Shown: positions 31,292 to 45,203 of the stretch, in pieces
Layout of the letters: each line of letters starts with the position of its first letter
Position numbering within the stretch: the stretch's first letter is position 1
Source of the DNA: an uncultured Pelagibacteraceae bacterium
GTDB taxonomy: Bacteria; Pseudomonadota; Alphaproteobacteria; Pelagibacterales; Pelagibacteraceae
DNA length: 64,000 nucleotides
Direction of reading: 5' to 3'
Assembly: GCA_902516465.1 (NCBI GenBank)
Contig: CABXZD010000004.1
Location: 22,489 to 86,488 of the forward strand
The notes under the pieces: generated by a model
What the model was told of the DNA's origin: nothing
The model's input: only the letters and a program-made list of their open reading frames with translations
The model's database searches: none
Translations under genes and position numbers: made by a program

Positions 31292-32407
31292 ATGAATATT
31301 AAAGAAAATATAAAAACGATTGTTGTTAAAAAACCTTTAAAACTAGATTGTGGCTTAACAATAAATGATTTCCCTCTAGCATATGAAACATATGGTTCAC
31401 TTAATATAAAAAAAGATAATGCAATTTTAGTTTGTCACGCTTTAACTGGTGATCAATTTGTTACAGGTCTTAATCCAATAACAAAAAAAGATGGTTGGTG
31501 GTCAAATGTTGTTGGTCCAAACAAATCTATAGATACAAACAAATATTTTGTTATTTGTATTAATGTAATTGGTGGATGTATGGGTTCGTTCGGCCCTAGC
31601 CATATCAATCCAAAAACAAAAAAAACATTTGGTACAGATTTTCCTGTAATTACAATTAATGATATTGTTAATGCTCAAATAAATCTATTAGATCATTTTG
31701 GAATAAAAAAACTTTTTTCTGTTGTAGGTGGTTCAATGGGTGGAATGCAAGTTTTGCAGTTTGTAAGTAATTTTCCAGAAAAAACAAAAACAGCTGTACC
31801 TATTGCTTGCACTTCTAGCCACTCAGCTCAAAATATAGCCTTCAATGAACTAGGAAGGCAGGCGATTACTGCTGATCACAACTGGTCTGAAGGTAAATAT
31901 TCATCTAACAACACTAATCCAGATAAAGGTTTAGCTGTAGCTAGAATGGCCGCACATATTACATATTTATCAAAAAAAGGTCTCCAAGAAAAATTTGGAA
32001 GAAAATTACAAGAAAGAGATGCTCTTAAATTTGGTTTTGACGCTGACTTTCAGATAGAAAGTTATTTAAGATATCAGGGTTCCGTATTTGTGGATAGATT
32101 TGATGCAAATAGTTATCTTTATATTACCAGAGCGATGGATTATTTCGATTTAGGTAAACAATTTGATGGTAATCTCTCTAATGCCTTCAAAAACTCTAAA
32201 ACTAAATTTTTTGTAATATCCTTTACTTCCGATTGGCTTTATCCTACACAAGAAAATAAAGATATAGTTATTGCTTTAAATGCTATTGGAGCAGATGTTG
32301 GTTTTGTTGAAATAAAGTCAGACAAAGGTCACGACTCCTTTTTATTAGATGTTCCTGACTTTTTAAAAACCCTTAAAAACTTTTTGGATAAATCTTATTT
32401 AAGGTAA
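31292..32407 (+). CDS. metX: Homoserine O-acetyltransferase
   Basis: LVCHALTGDQF, GGSMGGMQVLQF, SFTSDWLYPT, GHDSFLLD. Confidence 0.96.
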   Translation: MNIKENIKTIVVKKPLKLDCGLTINDFPLAYETYGSLNIKKDNAILVCHALTGDQFVTGLNPITKKDGWWSNVVGPNKSIDTNKYFVICINVIGGCMGSFGPSHINPKTKKTFGTDFPVITINDIVNAQINLLDHFGIKKLFSVVGGSMGGMQVLQFVSNFPEKTKTAVPIACTSSHSAQNIAFNELGRQAITADHNWSEGKYSSNNTNPDKGLAVARMAAHITYLSKKGLQEKFGRKLQERDALKFGFDADFQIESYLRYQGSVFVDRFDANSYLYITRAMDYFDLGKQFDGNLSNAFKNSKTKFFVISFTSDWLYPTQENKDIVIALNAIGADVGFVEIKSDKGHDSFLLDVPDFLKTLKNFLDKSYLR

Positions 32408-33021
32408 TGCTTATGAAACCGGAATATAAAATAATCTCAGATATAATAAATGAAAATTCTAGAGTATTAGATGTTGGGTGTGACGATGGAACTTTAATGG
32501 AATTTCTTAAACAAAATAAAGATGTTGATATCAGAGGCATTGAGATATCAAAAGAAAAAGTTCAAATTTGCGTATCTAAAGGATTAACAGTTATTGAGGG
32601 TAACGCAGAACTGGATTTAAAACAATTTCCAAATAAATCATTTGATTATGTTGTCCTTGGTCAAACTTTGCAAGCCTTCGTAAACCCAGAAATAGTCATA
32701 AAAGAACTTTTAAGAGTAGGGAAAAAAGCAGTTGTTACAATTCCTAATTTTGCGCACTGGAAAGTAAGACTAAATTTATTGGTGAAAGGGACTATGCCAG
32801 TAACTAAAACACTACCTAATGAGTGGTATAATACACCAAATCTTCACATGTGCACTATTAAGGATTTTTTTAAATTTTCTGAAAAAATAGATTTTAAAAT
32901 TTTTAAATCCTTAGCACTTATAAATGAAAATGTATCAACCATAAATAATTCTAATTTGTTTACAAAAAATTTATTTGCTGAACTCGGAATATTTTTAATT
33001 GAGAAATCATATGAAAATTGA
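32407..33021 (+). CDS. metW: Methionine biosynthesis protein MetW
   Basis: LDVGCDDGTLMEFL, DYVVLGQTLQAF, FAHWKVRL, LPNEWYNTPNLHMCT. Confidence 0.95.
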   Translation: MLMKPEYKIISDIINENSRVLDVGCDDGTLMEFLKQNKDVDIRGIEISKEKVQICVSKGLTVIEGNAELDLKQFPNKSFDYVVLGQTLQAFVNPEIVIKELLRVGKKAVVTIPNFAHWKVRLNLLVKGTMPVTKTLPNEWYNTPNLHMCTIKDFFKFSEKIDFKIFKSLALINENVSTINNSNLFTKNLFAELGIFLIEKSYEN

Positions 33022-33730
33022 GATAATAAAATGTCTTCAAGATAACTATAGTTATCTAATAATTGACGAGACAAATAATAATGCATGTGTTGTCGATCCT
33101 AGCGTGGCAAATCCAATAATCAATTTCATTAAAAATAATAATATAAAATTAAAATATATTCTCAATACTCATCACCATCATGACCATATTGGTGGTAATA
33201 TAGAATTAAAAAAAAAATATGGATCTAAAATAGTTGCATTTAAAGGTGATAAGGAACGTATTCCTGAGATTGATATTCTTGTTGAGGATAATCAGACATG
33301 GAAAGCAGGTAATTTTGAAGCAAAAATTTATCATACGCCAGGTCATACAAATGGACATATCGTATTCTATTTTTTTAAAGAAAAAAAAATTTTTACTGGA
33401 GACACTCTCTTTTCTCTTGGTTGCGGAAGAGTATTTGAGGGAACCAATGAACAGATGTTTTACTCTTTAGATAAAATTAAAAAACTTCCCAAAGAAACAA
33501 AAATATATTGTGGACATGAATATACACTGCAAAATTCAAATTTTTGTATTCATCTAGATCCTAAAAATTATAAACTTAAAGATAAGATAACAAAGATTAA
33601 AAAAAAACTTCAGGAAGATCTTCCAACAATACCAGCAGTTTTAAGTGAAGAGATGGAAACAAATATATTTCTCAAAGCTAAAAATATAGAAACATTTTCA
33701 AAACTTAGAGATTTAAAGGATAATTTCTAA
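33011..33730 (+). CDS. gloB: Hydroxyacylglutathione hydrolase (glyoxalase II)
   Basis: THHHHDHIGG, HTPGHTNGHI, FTGDTLFSLGCGR; ATG at 33011 preferred over the track's upstream TTG. Confidence 0.95.
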   Translation: MKIEIIKCLQDNYSYLIIDETNNNACVVDPSVANPIINFIKNNNIKLKYILNTHHHHDHIGGNIELKKKYGSKIVAFKGDKERIPEIDILVEDNQTWKAGNFEAKIYHTPGHTNGHIVFYFFKEKKIFTGDTLFSLGCGRVFEGTNEQMFYSLDKIKKLPKETKIYCGHEYTLQNSNFCIHLDPKNYKLKDKITKIKKKLQEDLPTIPAVLSEEMETNIFLKAKNIETFSKLRDLKDNF

Positions 33731-33740
33731 TTTATATAGC

Positions 33741-33768
33741 TTGACTAAAACTAGGCTAAGACTATATT
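33741..33768 (+). promoter_or_regulatory. Sigma70-type promoter for rplU operon
   Basis: TTGACT -N16- TATATT in the 65 bp gap before rplU. Confidence 0.65.
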
Positions 33769-33769
33769 G

Positions 33770-33788
33770 CCTTAATTAAAAATTAAGG
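33770..33788 (+). promoter_or_regulatory. Leader hairpin overlapping the rplU Shine-Dalgarno
   Basis: CCTTAATT-AAA-AATTAAGG, perfect 8 bp stem; AAGG SD 7 nt upstream of the ATG lies in the 3' arm. Confidence 0.55.
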
Positions 33789-33795
33789 TAGTACA

Positions 33796-34194
33796 ATGTC
33801 ATTCGCAATAATTCAAACAGGTGGAAAACAGTATAAAGTAAAATCTGGCGAAATTTTAAAAATTGAAAAATTACCATATTCAAAAGCTGAAAGTAAAATA
33901 GAATTTAAAGATATACTTGCTTATGGTGACGATAAAATAATTGAAATCGGAACACCAATGGTTCAGGGCTCAAAAGTTGAAGCAAATTTAATTAAAAATA
34001 GTAAAAATAGAACTATCTTAATATTTAAAAAAAGAAGAAGACAGAACTCAAGACGAAAGAATGGGCATAGACAAGAATACTCATTAATAAGAATTAATAA
34101 AATTTTCTCAAAAGACGGAAAAGTCCTGTCTGAGGCTCAAAAAATTTCTAAGCCCTCGAAGAAAGAAGTGGCTGAAAAAGAAAAAAGTAAGTAG
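33796..34194 (+). CDS. rplU: 50S ribosomal protein L21
   Basis: FAIIQTGGKQYKV; KKRRRQNSRRKNGHRQEYSLIRI. Confidence 0.97.
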   Translation: MSFAIIQTGGKQYKVKSGEILKIEKLPYSKAESKIEFKDILAYGDDKIIEIGTPMVQGSKVEANLIKNSKNRTILIFKKRRRQNSRRKNGHRQEYSLIRINKIFSKDGKVLSEAQKISKPSKKEVAEKEKSK

Positions 34195-34203
34195 GTACAA
34201 GTT

Positions 34204-34458
34204 ATGGCAACAAAAAAAGCAGGTGGATCTTCCAGGAACGGTCGTGATAGTGCTGGCCGAAGATTAGGCGTTAAAAAGTATGGTGGTGAGACAGTAGTAC
34301 CTGGAAATATAATTGTTAGACAGAGAGGTACTAAAATATTTCCTGGAGAAAATGTAGGAATGGGTAAAGATCACTCAATTTTCTCAGTGATTAAAGGTAA
34401 AGTAGTTTTTAAAAAGACTAAATCAGATAGAACTTTTGTTTCAGTAAAACCCAATTAA
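34204..34458 (+). CDS. rpmA: 50S ribosomal protein L27
   Basis: [27 protein letters not shown]. Confidence 0.98.
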   Translation: MATKKAGGSSRNGRDSAGRRLGVKKYGGETVVPGNIIVRQRGTKIFPGENVGMGKDHSIFSVIKGKVVFKKTKSDRTFVSVKPN

Positions 34459-34477
34459 TAGTACAACTTAAAATTAG

Positions 34478-36565
<2,088 letters not shown>

Positions 36566-36566
<1 letters not shown>

Positions 36567-37816
36567 TGAATAATTTACTTAAAAATATTGGCAAAAAATC
36601 AAAAAAAGCATTTTCTATTCAACTGGATACTAAAAAAAAAAATAAAGTCCTTAAAAATTATCTTCATTTAATATTAAAAAATAAAAAATTAATTTTAAGT
36701 GAAAACCTAAAAGATATTGAAAATGCTAACAAAAAAAAATTAAATGATAATTTGATAAAAAGATTGGTTTTAACCAACACAAAAATTTTGGATATTGTTA
36801 ATTCAATTAAAAATATAATTAAATTAAAAGATCCAACCAATATTGTTTTAGAAAAATGGAAACGGCCTAATGGTTTAAGTATTTCAAAAGTATCAATTCC
36901 CATAGGAGTAATTGGGGTCATTTATGAAAGCAGGCCTAACGTTACATCAGATGTTGCTTCATTATGTTTTAAGTCGGGCAATTCAGTAATCTTAAAAGGT
37001 GGTTCTGAAGCATTTTATTCAAATCGTATACTTTCGAAATTATTTAGAAGGTCTCTTAAAAAAAACAAAGTAGATGAAAATTTTGTACAATTTATAGATT
37101 TAAAAAAAAGGAAAGTAGTTGATTTACTTTTAACTAAAATGAACAATTTTATTGACGTAATTATTCCAAGAGGAGGGAAAAGTTTGGTAAAGAAAGTTCA
37201 AAAATTATCTTCAATTCCAACAATTGGACATTTAGAGGGTGTGTGTCACACATATGTAGATAAAGATGCAAATCTTAAGATTGCAAAAAAAATTATCTAT
37301 AACGCTAAAATGAGAAATACAGCTATTTGTGGCGCTACAGAAACAATTCTGTTACATGAAAAAATAGTTAAAAAATTTGTTAATCCTATATTTAAGGACC
37401 TAGAAAATGGTGGATGTAAAATTATTGGAGATAATAAAATTATAAAATCTTATAATGGTAAAGTACAAAAAGCCTCGATTAAGGATTGGTCTAAAGAATA
37501 TTTATCTCCAATAGTTTCTGTTAAGACAGTTAAAAATTTAAATGAAGCAATTAATCATATCAATAAATATGGAACAATGCATACTGACTCTATAATTACT
37601 CGAAACAAACTAACCGCTAGAAAATTTCTTAAAGAAGTAAAAAGTTCAATCGCCATGCATAACACCTCAACACAATTTGCTGATGGAGGAGAATTTGGTT
37701 TTGGTGGTGAGGTTGGAATATCTACAAATACATTACCCCCACGTGGTCCTGTGGGATTAAATCAATTAGTTTCTTATAAATACCAAATATCAAGTAGTGG
37801 GAAAATAAGGAATTAA
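36566..37816 (+). CDS. proA: Gamma-glutamyl phosphate reductase
   Basis: GVIYESRPNVTSDVA, IPRGGKSL, GHLEGVCH, CGATETIL. Confidence 0.96.
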
Positions 37817-37817
37817 T

Positions 37818-38339
37818 TTGAGATTAAAAAAAATTAAAATTGGAATTCTAGGTGGGTCTTTTGATCCCGCGCACAGAGGTCATCTTGCAATTTCTAAAGA
37901 GGCATTAAAAAGATATAAATTAAAAAAAGTAATATGGGCAATTACAAAAAAAAATCCATTTAAGAAACTCAGCAATGTAAGCCTTTTGGTTAGAGTTAAA
38001 CACTGTAAAAAAATTATAGGCAATAATAATTCTATAAAAGTTAAATTTTATGAGAAGAAAATAAAATCCAATAAGACAATTAATTTGATAAATTATTTAA
38101 ACAGAAATAAGAAAATTGAGATTTTCTTTTTAATGGGTGCAGATAATCTGATTAGCTTTCACAAATGGCATAAATGGGAAACTATTTCTGAAAAATGTAA
38201 GATTATAGTGTTTGACCGTTATGGGTACAAAAAAAAATCTTTAAATTCAACAACATTTAAAAGATTGAATAATAAAAATCTAAAGTTTATTGAGTTTAAT
38301 AAAGTTAATATTTCATCTTCTCAATTAAGGAAAATTTGA
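37818..38339 (+). CDS. nadD: Nicotinate-nucleotide adenylyltransferase (TTG start)
   Basis: GILGGSFDPAHRGHL, FLMGADNLISFHKW; SD AAGGA upstream of TTG. Confidence 0.93.
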   Translation: MRLKKIKIGILGGSFDPAHRGHLAISKEALKRYKLKKVIWAITKKNPFKKLSNVSLLVRVKHCKKIIGNNNSIKVKFYEKKIKSNKTINLINYLNRNKKIEIFFLMGADNLISFHKWHKWETISEKCKIIVFDRYGYKKKSLNSTTFKRLNNKNLKFIEFNKVNISSSQLRKI

Positions 38340-38356
38340 TAGGGTTAAATTAATTA

Positions 38357-38707
38357 ATGGATAATATTTTAAATTTAAAAGAAACCATCATTCAAACCTT
38401 AGATATAAATAAAGCTCTAGATATAGTTAGTATAGATTTAAAAGATAAGAGTTCTATGGCTGATTACATGATTATTGCTAGTGGTACATCCTCGAGACAT
38501 ATTCAATCATTGTCTGAACAAGTCCTTGAGAAACTAAAGAATAATGGTGTGAAAAATTCTAAGATTGAGGGAAAAGATAGTAGTGAATGGAAATTAGTTG
38601 ATGGAATTGATTTAATTATACATATTTTTCATCCTGAAAAAAGAAAGTTTTATGAACTTGAAAAGATTTGGTCTGAACTAATACCCAAAGAAAAATTAAT
38701 AATATGA
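38357..38707 (+). CDS. rsfS: Ribosomal silencing factor RsfS
   Basis: DYMIIASGTSSRHIQSL, WKLVDGIDLIIHIF. Confidence 0.94.
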   Translation: MDNILNLKETIIQTLDINKALDIVSIDLKDKSSMADYMIIASGTSSRHIQSLSEQVLEKLKNNGVKNSKIEGKDSSEWKLVDGIDLIIHIFHPEKRKFYELEKIWSELIPKEKLII

Positions 38708-39840
38708 TGAGAAAAAATTTAGGAATATGCTTTTTATTTATTTTTACTTTTATCCAGGGGGTAAATTCCTCTGAAAATGATATATATAAAAAAATAGATT
38801 TGTTTGGAGAAGTTCTTGAGAAGATAAACAAGGAGTACGTGGACGAAATAAATCAATCAGAAAGTATGGACTCTGCTATTAACGGTCTTCTACAATCATT
38901 AGATCCGTATTCTGCATATATGTCACCCGAAATTTTTAATGAGATGCAAACTGAGACCAGTGGTGAATTTGGAGGATTAGGTATAGAAGTAAGTATGGAG
39001 TCTGGAGTTGTAAAAGTTATAACTCCTATAGATGATACACCTGCCTCTAGAGCAGGCATTAAAGCAGGTGATTATATTATAAAAATAAACAACATTCAGG
39101 TTCAGGGAAAATCTTTAAGTGAAGCAGTGGATTTAATGAGGGGTCCTATCGGTTCAGGAATCGAACTGACAGTAAGGAGACGAGGAGTAAAAAAGGCATT
39201 AATATTTAATGTTATAAGGGAAATTATACAGGTTCAATCTGTTAAAGCTGATCTTTTAGAAACAAATATAGGATATATTAGATTAACTTCATTTAACGAA
39301 AATAGCGATAAACAAATAGAAAAAAAAATCATTGACTTTGAAAAAAATAAAGATGTGACAGCTTATATTTTAGATTTAAGGAACAATCCCGGAGGGCTAC
39401 TTTCACAAGCTATTAAGGTTTCCGACTTCTTTTTAAATAATGGAGAGATCGTTTCAACGAAAAGTAGGAAAGCTTCAGAAAATAGAAAATGGTTTGCTGA
39501 TCAGGGTGATTTAACTAATGGAAAAACATTAATTGTATTAATTAATTATGGATCTGCCTCAGCATCTGAAATTGTGGCAGGTGCTCTTAAGGACCACAAA
39601 AGAGCGATTTTAATAGGTGAAAATAGTTTTGGAAAAGGATCTGTTCAATCTATTATACCTCTAAATAATAAGGGTGCTATTAGATTAACAGTGGCCAAAT
39701 ATTATCTTCCTTCGGGTAAATCAATTTCAGAGGTTGGTGTTTCACCAGATATAGAAATTGATGAAGAAACAGATGATTTTATAATTAAAACAGAAACTGA
39801 TAATCAATTAAATTATGCCATTAAACTCCTTAATGGATAA
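38704..39840 (+). CDS. ctpA: C-terminal processing peptidase, S41 family
   Basis: PDZ domain and NYGSASASEIVAGALKD, GKGSVQ. Confidence 0.94.
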   Translation: MMRKNLGICFLFIFTFIQGVNSSENDIYKKIDLFGEVLEKINKEYVDEINQSESMDSAINGLLQSLDPYSAYMSPEIFNEMQTETSGEFGGLGIEVSMESGVVKVITPIDDTPASRAGIKAGDYIIKINNIQVQGKSLSEAVDLMRGPIGSGIELTVRRRGVKKALIFNVIREIIQVQSVKADLLETNIGYIRLTSFNENSDKQIEKKIIDFEKNKDVTAYILDLRNNPGGLLSQAIKVSDFFLNNGEIVSTKSRKASENRKWFADQGDLTNGKTLIVLINYGSASASEIVAGALKDHKRAILIGENSFGKGSVQSIIPLNNKGAIRLTVAKYYLPSGKSISEVGVSPDIEIDEETDDFIIKTETDNQLNYAIKLLNG

Positions 39841-40317
39841 ATGGAAAATAAATTCAAAAATCTACCTTTTAGAATTGGAGTGGGTATTATCGTTTTAAAC
39901 AAAAATAATAAAGTTTTTGTTGCTAAAAGAATAGACAATCCTAAAAATTTTTGGCAAATGCCTCAGGGAGGAGTTAATGAAGGAGAGGATTTTATAACAG
40001 CTGCTTATAGAGAATTAGAAGAGGAAACTAGCATAAAAAATGTGAAATTAATTAAAGAAATTGATGGTATTTTAACTTACGAACTTCCTGATCATTTATT
40101 AGGTATAGTATGGAAAGGTAAATATAAAGGTCAAAAACAAAAATGGTTCCTTATGCAATACTTGGGTGATGACAGTGATATAAATATAAAAACAGATAAA
40201 CCAGAATTTTTAGAGTGGAAATGGATTGATTTGGATATGATAACCACAGTAGTAGTCAATTTTAAGCTTCATATCTATGAAGAACTAAAGGAAAAAATAA
40301 AAAAAATAATTAATTAA
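39841..40317 (+). CDS. rppH: RNA pyrophosphohydrolase (Nudix)
   Basis: WQMPQGGVNEGEDFITAAYRELEEETS Nudix box. Confidence 0.93.
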   Translation: MENKFKNLPFRIGVGIIVLNKNNKVFVAKRIDNPKNFWQMPQGGVNEGEDFITAAYRELEEETSIKNVKLIKEIDGILTYELPDHLLGIVWKGKYKGQKQKWFLMQYLGDDSDINIKTDKPEFLEWKWIDLDMITTVVVNFKLHIYEELKEKIKKIIN

Positions 40318-40701
40318 TCGATTTTAAAACTTCAATTTTTTGATCGACTAAATATTTAAATTGATCATTGTTACTATCCTTATTTAAGTCTTCTTCAGCT
40401 TTTTCAAGCAGTTCCTTCAATTTATCTTTTTTTAGATCTCTTAAATTAAAAATAGAACTAGTCAAAATTGACAAGTTGTTGTTTTTAAATTCAACTATTC
40501 CATCCTCTACATAAAATTTTTCTTCTGTCGATTTTGTAAAAATTTTAATTATTCCTGGTTTTAGAAAAGATATTATAGAAATGTGATCTTTGAGTATTCC
40601 CATTTCACCTTCAAATGCGGGTATTACTACCTCCATCACGTCCTCTTTTGAAAGAAAAGATTTTTCAGGATTGACTATTTCAACGCTAAATTCTTCATTC
40701 A

Positions 40702-40702
<1 letters not shown>
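40310..40702 (-). CDS. atpC: ATP synthase epsilon subunit
   Basis: IPAFEGEMGILKDHISIISFLKPG; follows atpD. Confidence 0.94.
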
Positions 40703-42995
<2,293 letters not shown>

Positions 42996-43001
42996 ATCCT
43001 T

Positions 43002-44537
43002 TTAAGATTTTAAATTTCCTTTCAATTGGGTAATTATCTCTACAAGTGTTTTCTCTTTATCTTCATCAAGTTTTCCTGAGCTTTGAATTGCCTCAATTAT
43101 CTCTGGTTTCTCTGATTTACATCTGTCGATAATTTTATTCTCAAATTCAGCAACATCATTTAATTCAATATCATCCAAATAACCTTTTACGCCACAGAAG
43201 ACTGATATCACTTGTTCTGCAACAGTCATTGGTGAGTATTGTTTTTGTTTTAGTAGTTCAGTCAACTTTGAACCTCTATTTAAAAGTTGTTGAGTCGAAG
43301 CATCCAAGTCAGATCCAAATTGTGCAAACGCTGCCATCTCTCTATATTGTGCTAATTCTAATTTCATTGATCCAGAAACTTTTTTCATAGCTTTTGTTTG
43401 AGCTGATGATCCAACTCTAGAAACTGATAAACCAACATTTATTGCTGGCCTGATACCTTGGTTGAATAGTTCCGTTTCTAAAAAAATTTGGCCATCTGTT
43501 ATTGAAATAACATTAGTAGGGATAAATGCTGATACATCTCCACCTTGTGTTTCAATAATTGGTAGTGCTGTAAGTGATCCTCCGCCGTGTTCATCACTCA
43601 ATTTTGCAGCTCTTTCTAGTAGTCTGCTATGTAAGTAAAATACGTCTCCAGGATATGCTTCTCGGCCTGGAGGTCTCCTTAAGAGAAGAGACATTTGTCT
43701 ATAAGCAACTGCTTGTTTTGATAAATCATCATAGATAATTAATGCGTGCATTCCATTATCTCTAAAGTATTCGCCCATAGCACATCCTGTATATGGTGCT
43801 AAAAATTGTAAAGGTGCAGAGTCGGATGCTGTAGCTGCAACAATAGTTGTATAATCCATTGCACCTGCTTCCTCTAGCGTTTTTTGAATTTGTCTAACAG
43901 TTGATCTTTTTTGTCCAACTGCAACATATATACAATACAATTTTTGTTTTTCGTCACCAGACTCATTTATTTTTTTTTGGTTGATAATTGCATCTACTGC
44001 AACAGCAGTTTTTCCAGTTTGTCTATCACCAATAATTAATTCTCTTTGACCTCTACCAATTGGAACCAAACTATCAATTGATTTTAACCCAGTTTGCATA
44101 GGTTCACTAACTGATTGTCGAGGGATAATACCTGGTGCTTTTACTTCTACTCTAGTTTTTTTTACGCTCTTACTTAATGGCCCTTTCCCATCAATGGGGT
44201 TACCTAAGCCATCAACTACTCTTCCTAATAATTCTTTGCCTACAGGAGTGTCGACAATGCTACCAGTTCTTTTTACTACATCGCCCTCTTTTATATTTCT
44301 GTCATCACCAAAAATTACAACGCCAACATTTTCACTTTCTAAATTTAGAGCCATACCTTTTGATCCATCAGCAAACTCTACCATTTCTCCAGCTTGCACA
44401 TTGTCAAGGCCATAAATCCTAGCAATACCATCTCCGACTGACAAAACTTGTCCAACTTCTGTAACCTCAGCTTTATCACCGAAGTTTTTAATTTGTTCTT
44501 TTAATATCTTTGTAACTTCTGACGGATTAATTTCCAT
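43002..44537 (-). CDS. atpA: ATP synthase alpha subunit
   Basis: [18 protein letters not shown]. Confidence 0.99.
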   Translation of the reverse strand: MEINPSEVTKILKEQIKNFGDKAEVTEVGQVLSVGDGIARIYGLDNVQAGEMVEFADGSKGMALNLESENVGVVIFGDDRNIKEGDVVKRTGSIVDTPVGKELLGRVVDGLGNPIDGKGPLSKSVKKTRVEVKAPGIIPRQSVSEPMQTGLKSIDSLVPIGRGQRELIIGDRQTGKTAVAVDAIINQKKINESGDEKQKLYCIYVAVGQKRSTVRQIQKTLEEAGAMDYTTIVAATASDSAPLQFLAPYTGCAMGEYFRDNGMHALIIYDDLSKQAVAYRQMSLLLRRPPGREAYPGDVFYLHSRLLERAAKLSDEHGGGSLTALPIIETQGGDVSAFIPTNVISITDGQIFLETELFNQGIRPAINVGLSVSRVGSSAQTKAMKKVSGSMKLELAQYREMAAFAQFGSDLDASTQQLLNRGSKLTELLKQKQYSPMTVAEQVISVFCGVKGYLDDIELNDVAEFENKIIDRCKSEKPEIIEAIQSSGKLDEDKEKTLVEIITQLKGNLKS

Positions 44538-45095
44538 TTAGACCTCTAACATTCTATTTTCAATTTGTTGTAATTTATTTTTAATTGAGGTGTCAAACAT
44601 GATACTACCAACTTGTATTATCAAACCCCCTATTAGACTTTCATCATGTTTATAGTTTAATTTTATTTTTGAACTAAAATTTTTAGTTAGCCCCTCTGTA
44701 ATTTTTGTTATTTCATCACTTGATAAATTTTTTGCTGATCTTAATTCAGCTTTTATTTCACCTCTTTTTTTTGAGCAAATTTCAATAAAGCTTTTAAGAA
44801 TACGCTCAAGGTAAAAAAAACGTTTTTTTTGAATTAAAAAATTTAAAAAATTTTTAAACAACGAATGAAATTTATTATTTTCCAAAATTTTGTTTATAAC
44901 TTTTGACAAGTCTTCTTGATTAATAGTTGGATCTTTAATTAAATTAAAAAAATCATCACTTTGATTTATTAAATTAAGTATAGATATAGACTGATCCTCT
45001 ATATTGCTTAACAAATTATTTTCTTCCGAAAGCTCATAAAGCGCAAGCGAATATCTTTCGGCTGATGTTATTGAAAATCCAGTATTTGTGCTCAA
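44538..45095 (-). CDS. atpH: ATP synthase delta subunit; likely TTG start
   Basis: SAERYSLALYELSEENN; TTG at 45095 preceded by AGGA with 6 nt spacing; the track's ATG start (45149) adds an atypical 18 aa. Confidence 0.92.
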   Translation of the reverse strand: MSTNTGFSITSAERYSLALYELSEENNLLSNIEDQSISILNLINQSDDFFNLIKDPTINQEDLSKVINKILENNKFHSLFKNFLNFLIQKKRFFYLERILKSFIEICSKKRGEIKAELRSAKNLSSDEITKITEGLTKNFSSKIKLNYKHDESLIGGLIIQVGSIMFDTSIKNKLQQIENRMLEV

Positions 45096-45203
45096 CTTAA
45101 TTCCTATGCATTGTTGAAGATTATTTAAAAACCAAGATTTAATTAACATATGACCATTATGTCTTCAAGTAGCACATTCATTCAAAAGTGTGATTTTTTA
45201 GGT

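Noticed and set aside
44177-44422. Antisense ORFs within atpA (44177-44422, 44194-44415)
   Set aside because: Fully inside a confidently assigned conserved gene, low-complexity hydrophobic/Ser-Thr-Pro-rich shadow translation, no SD or family motif.
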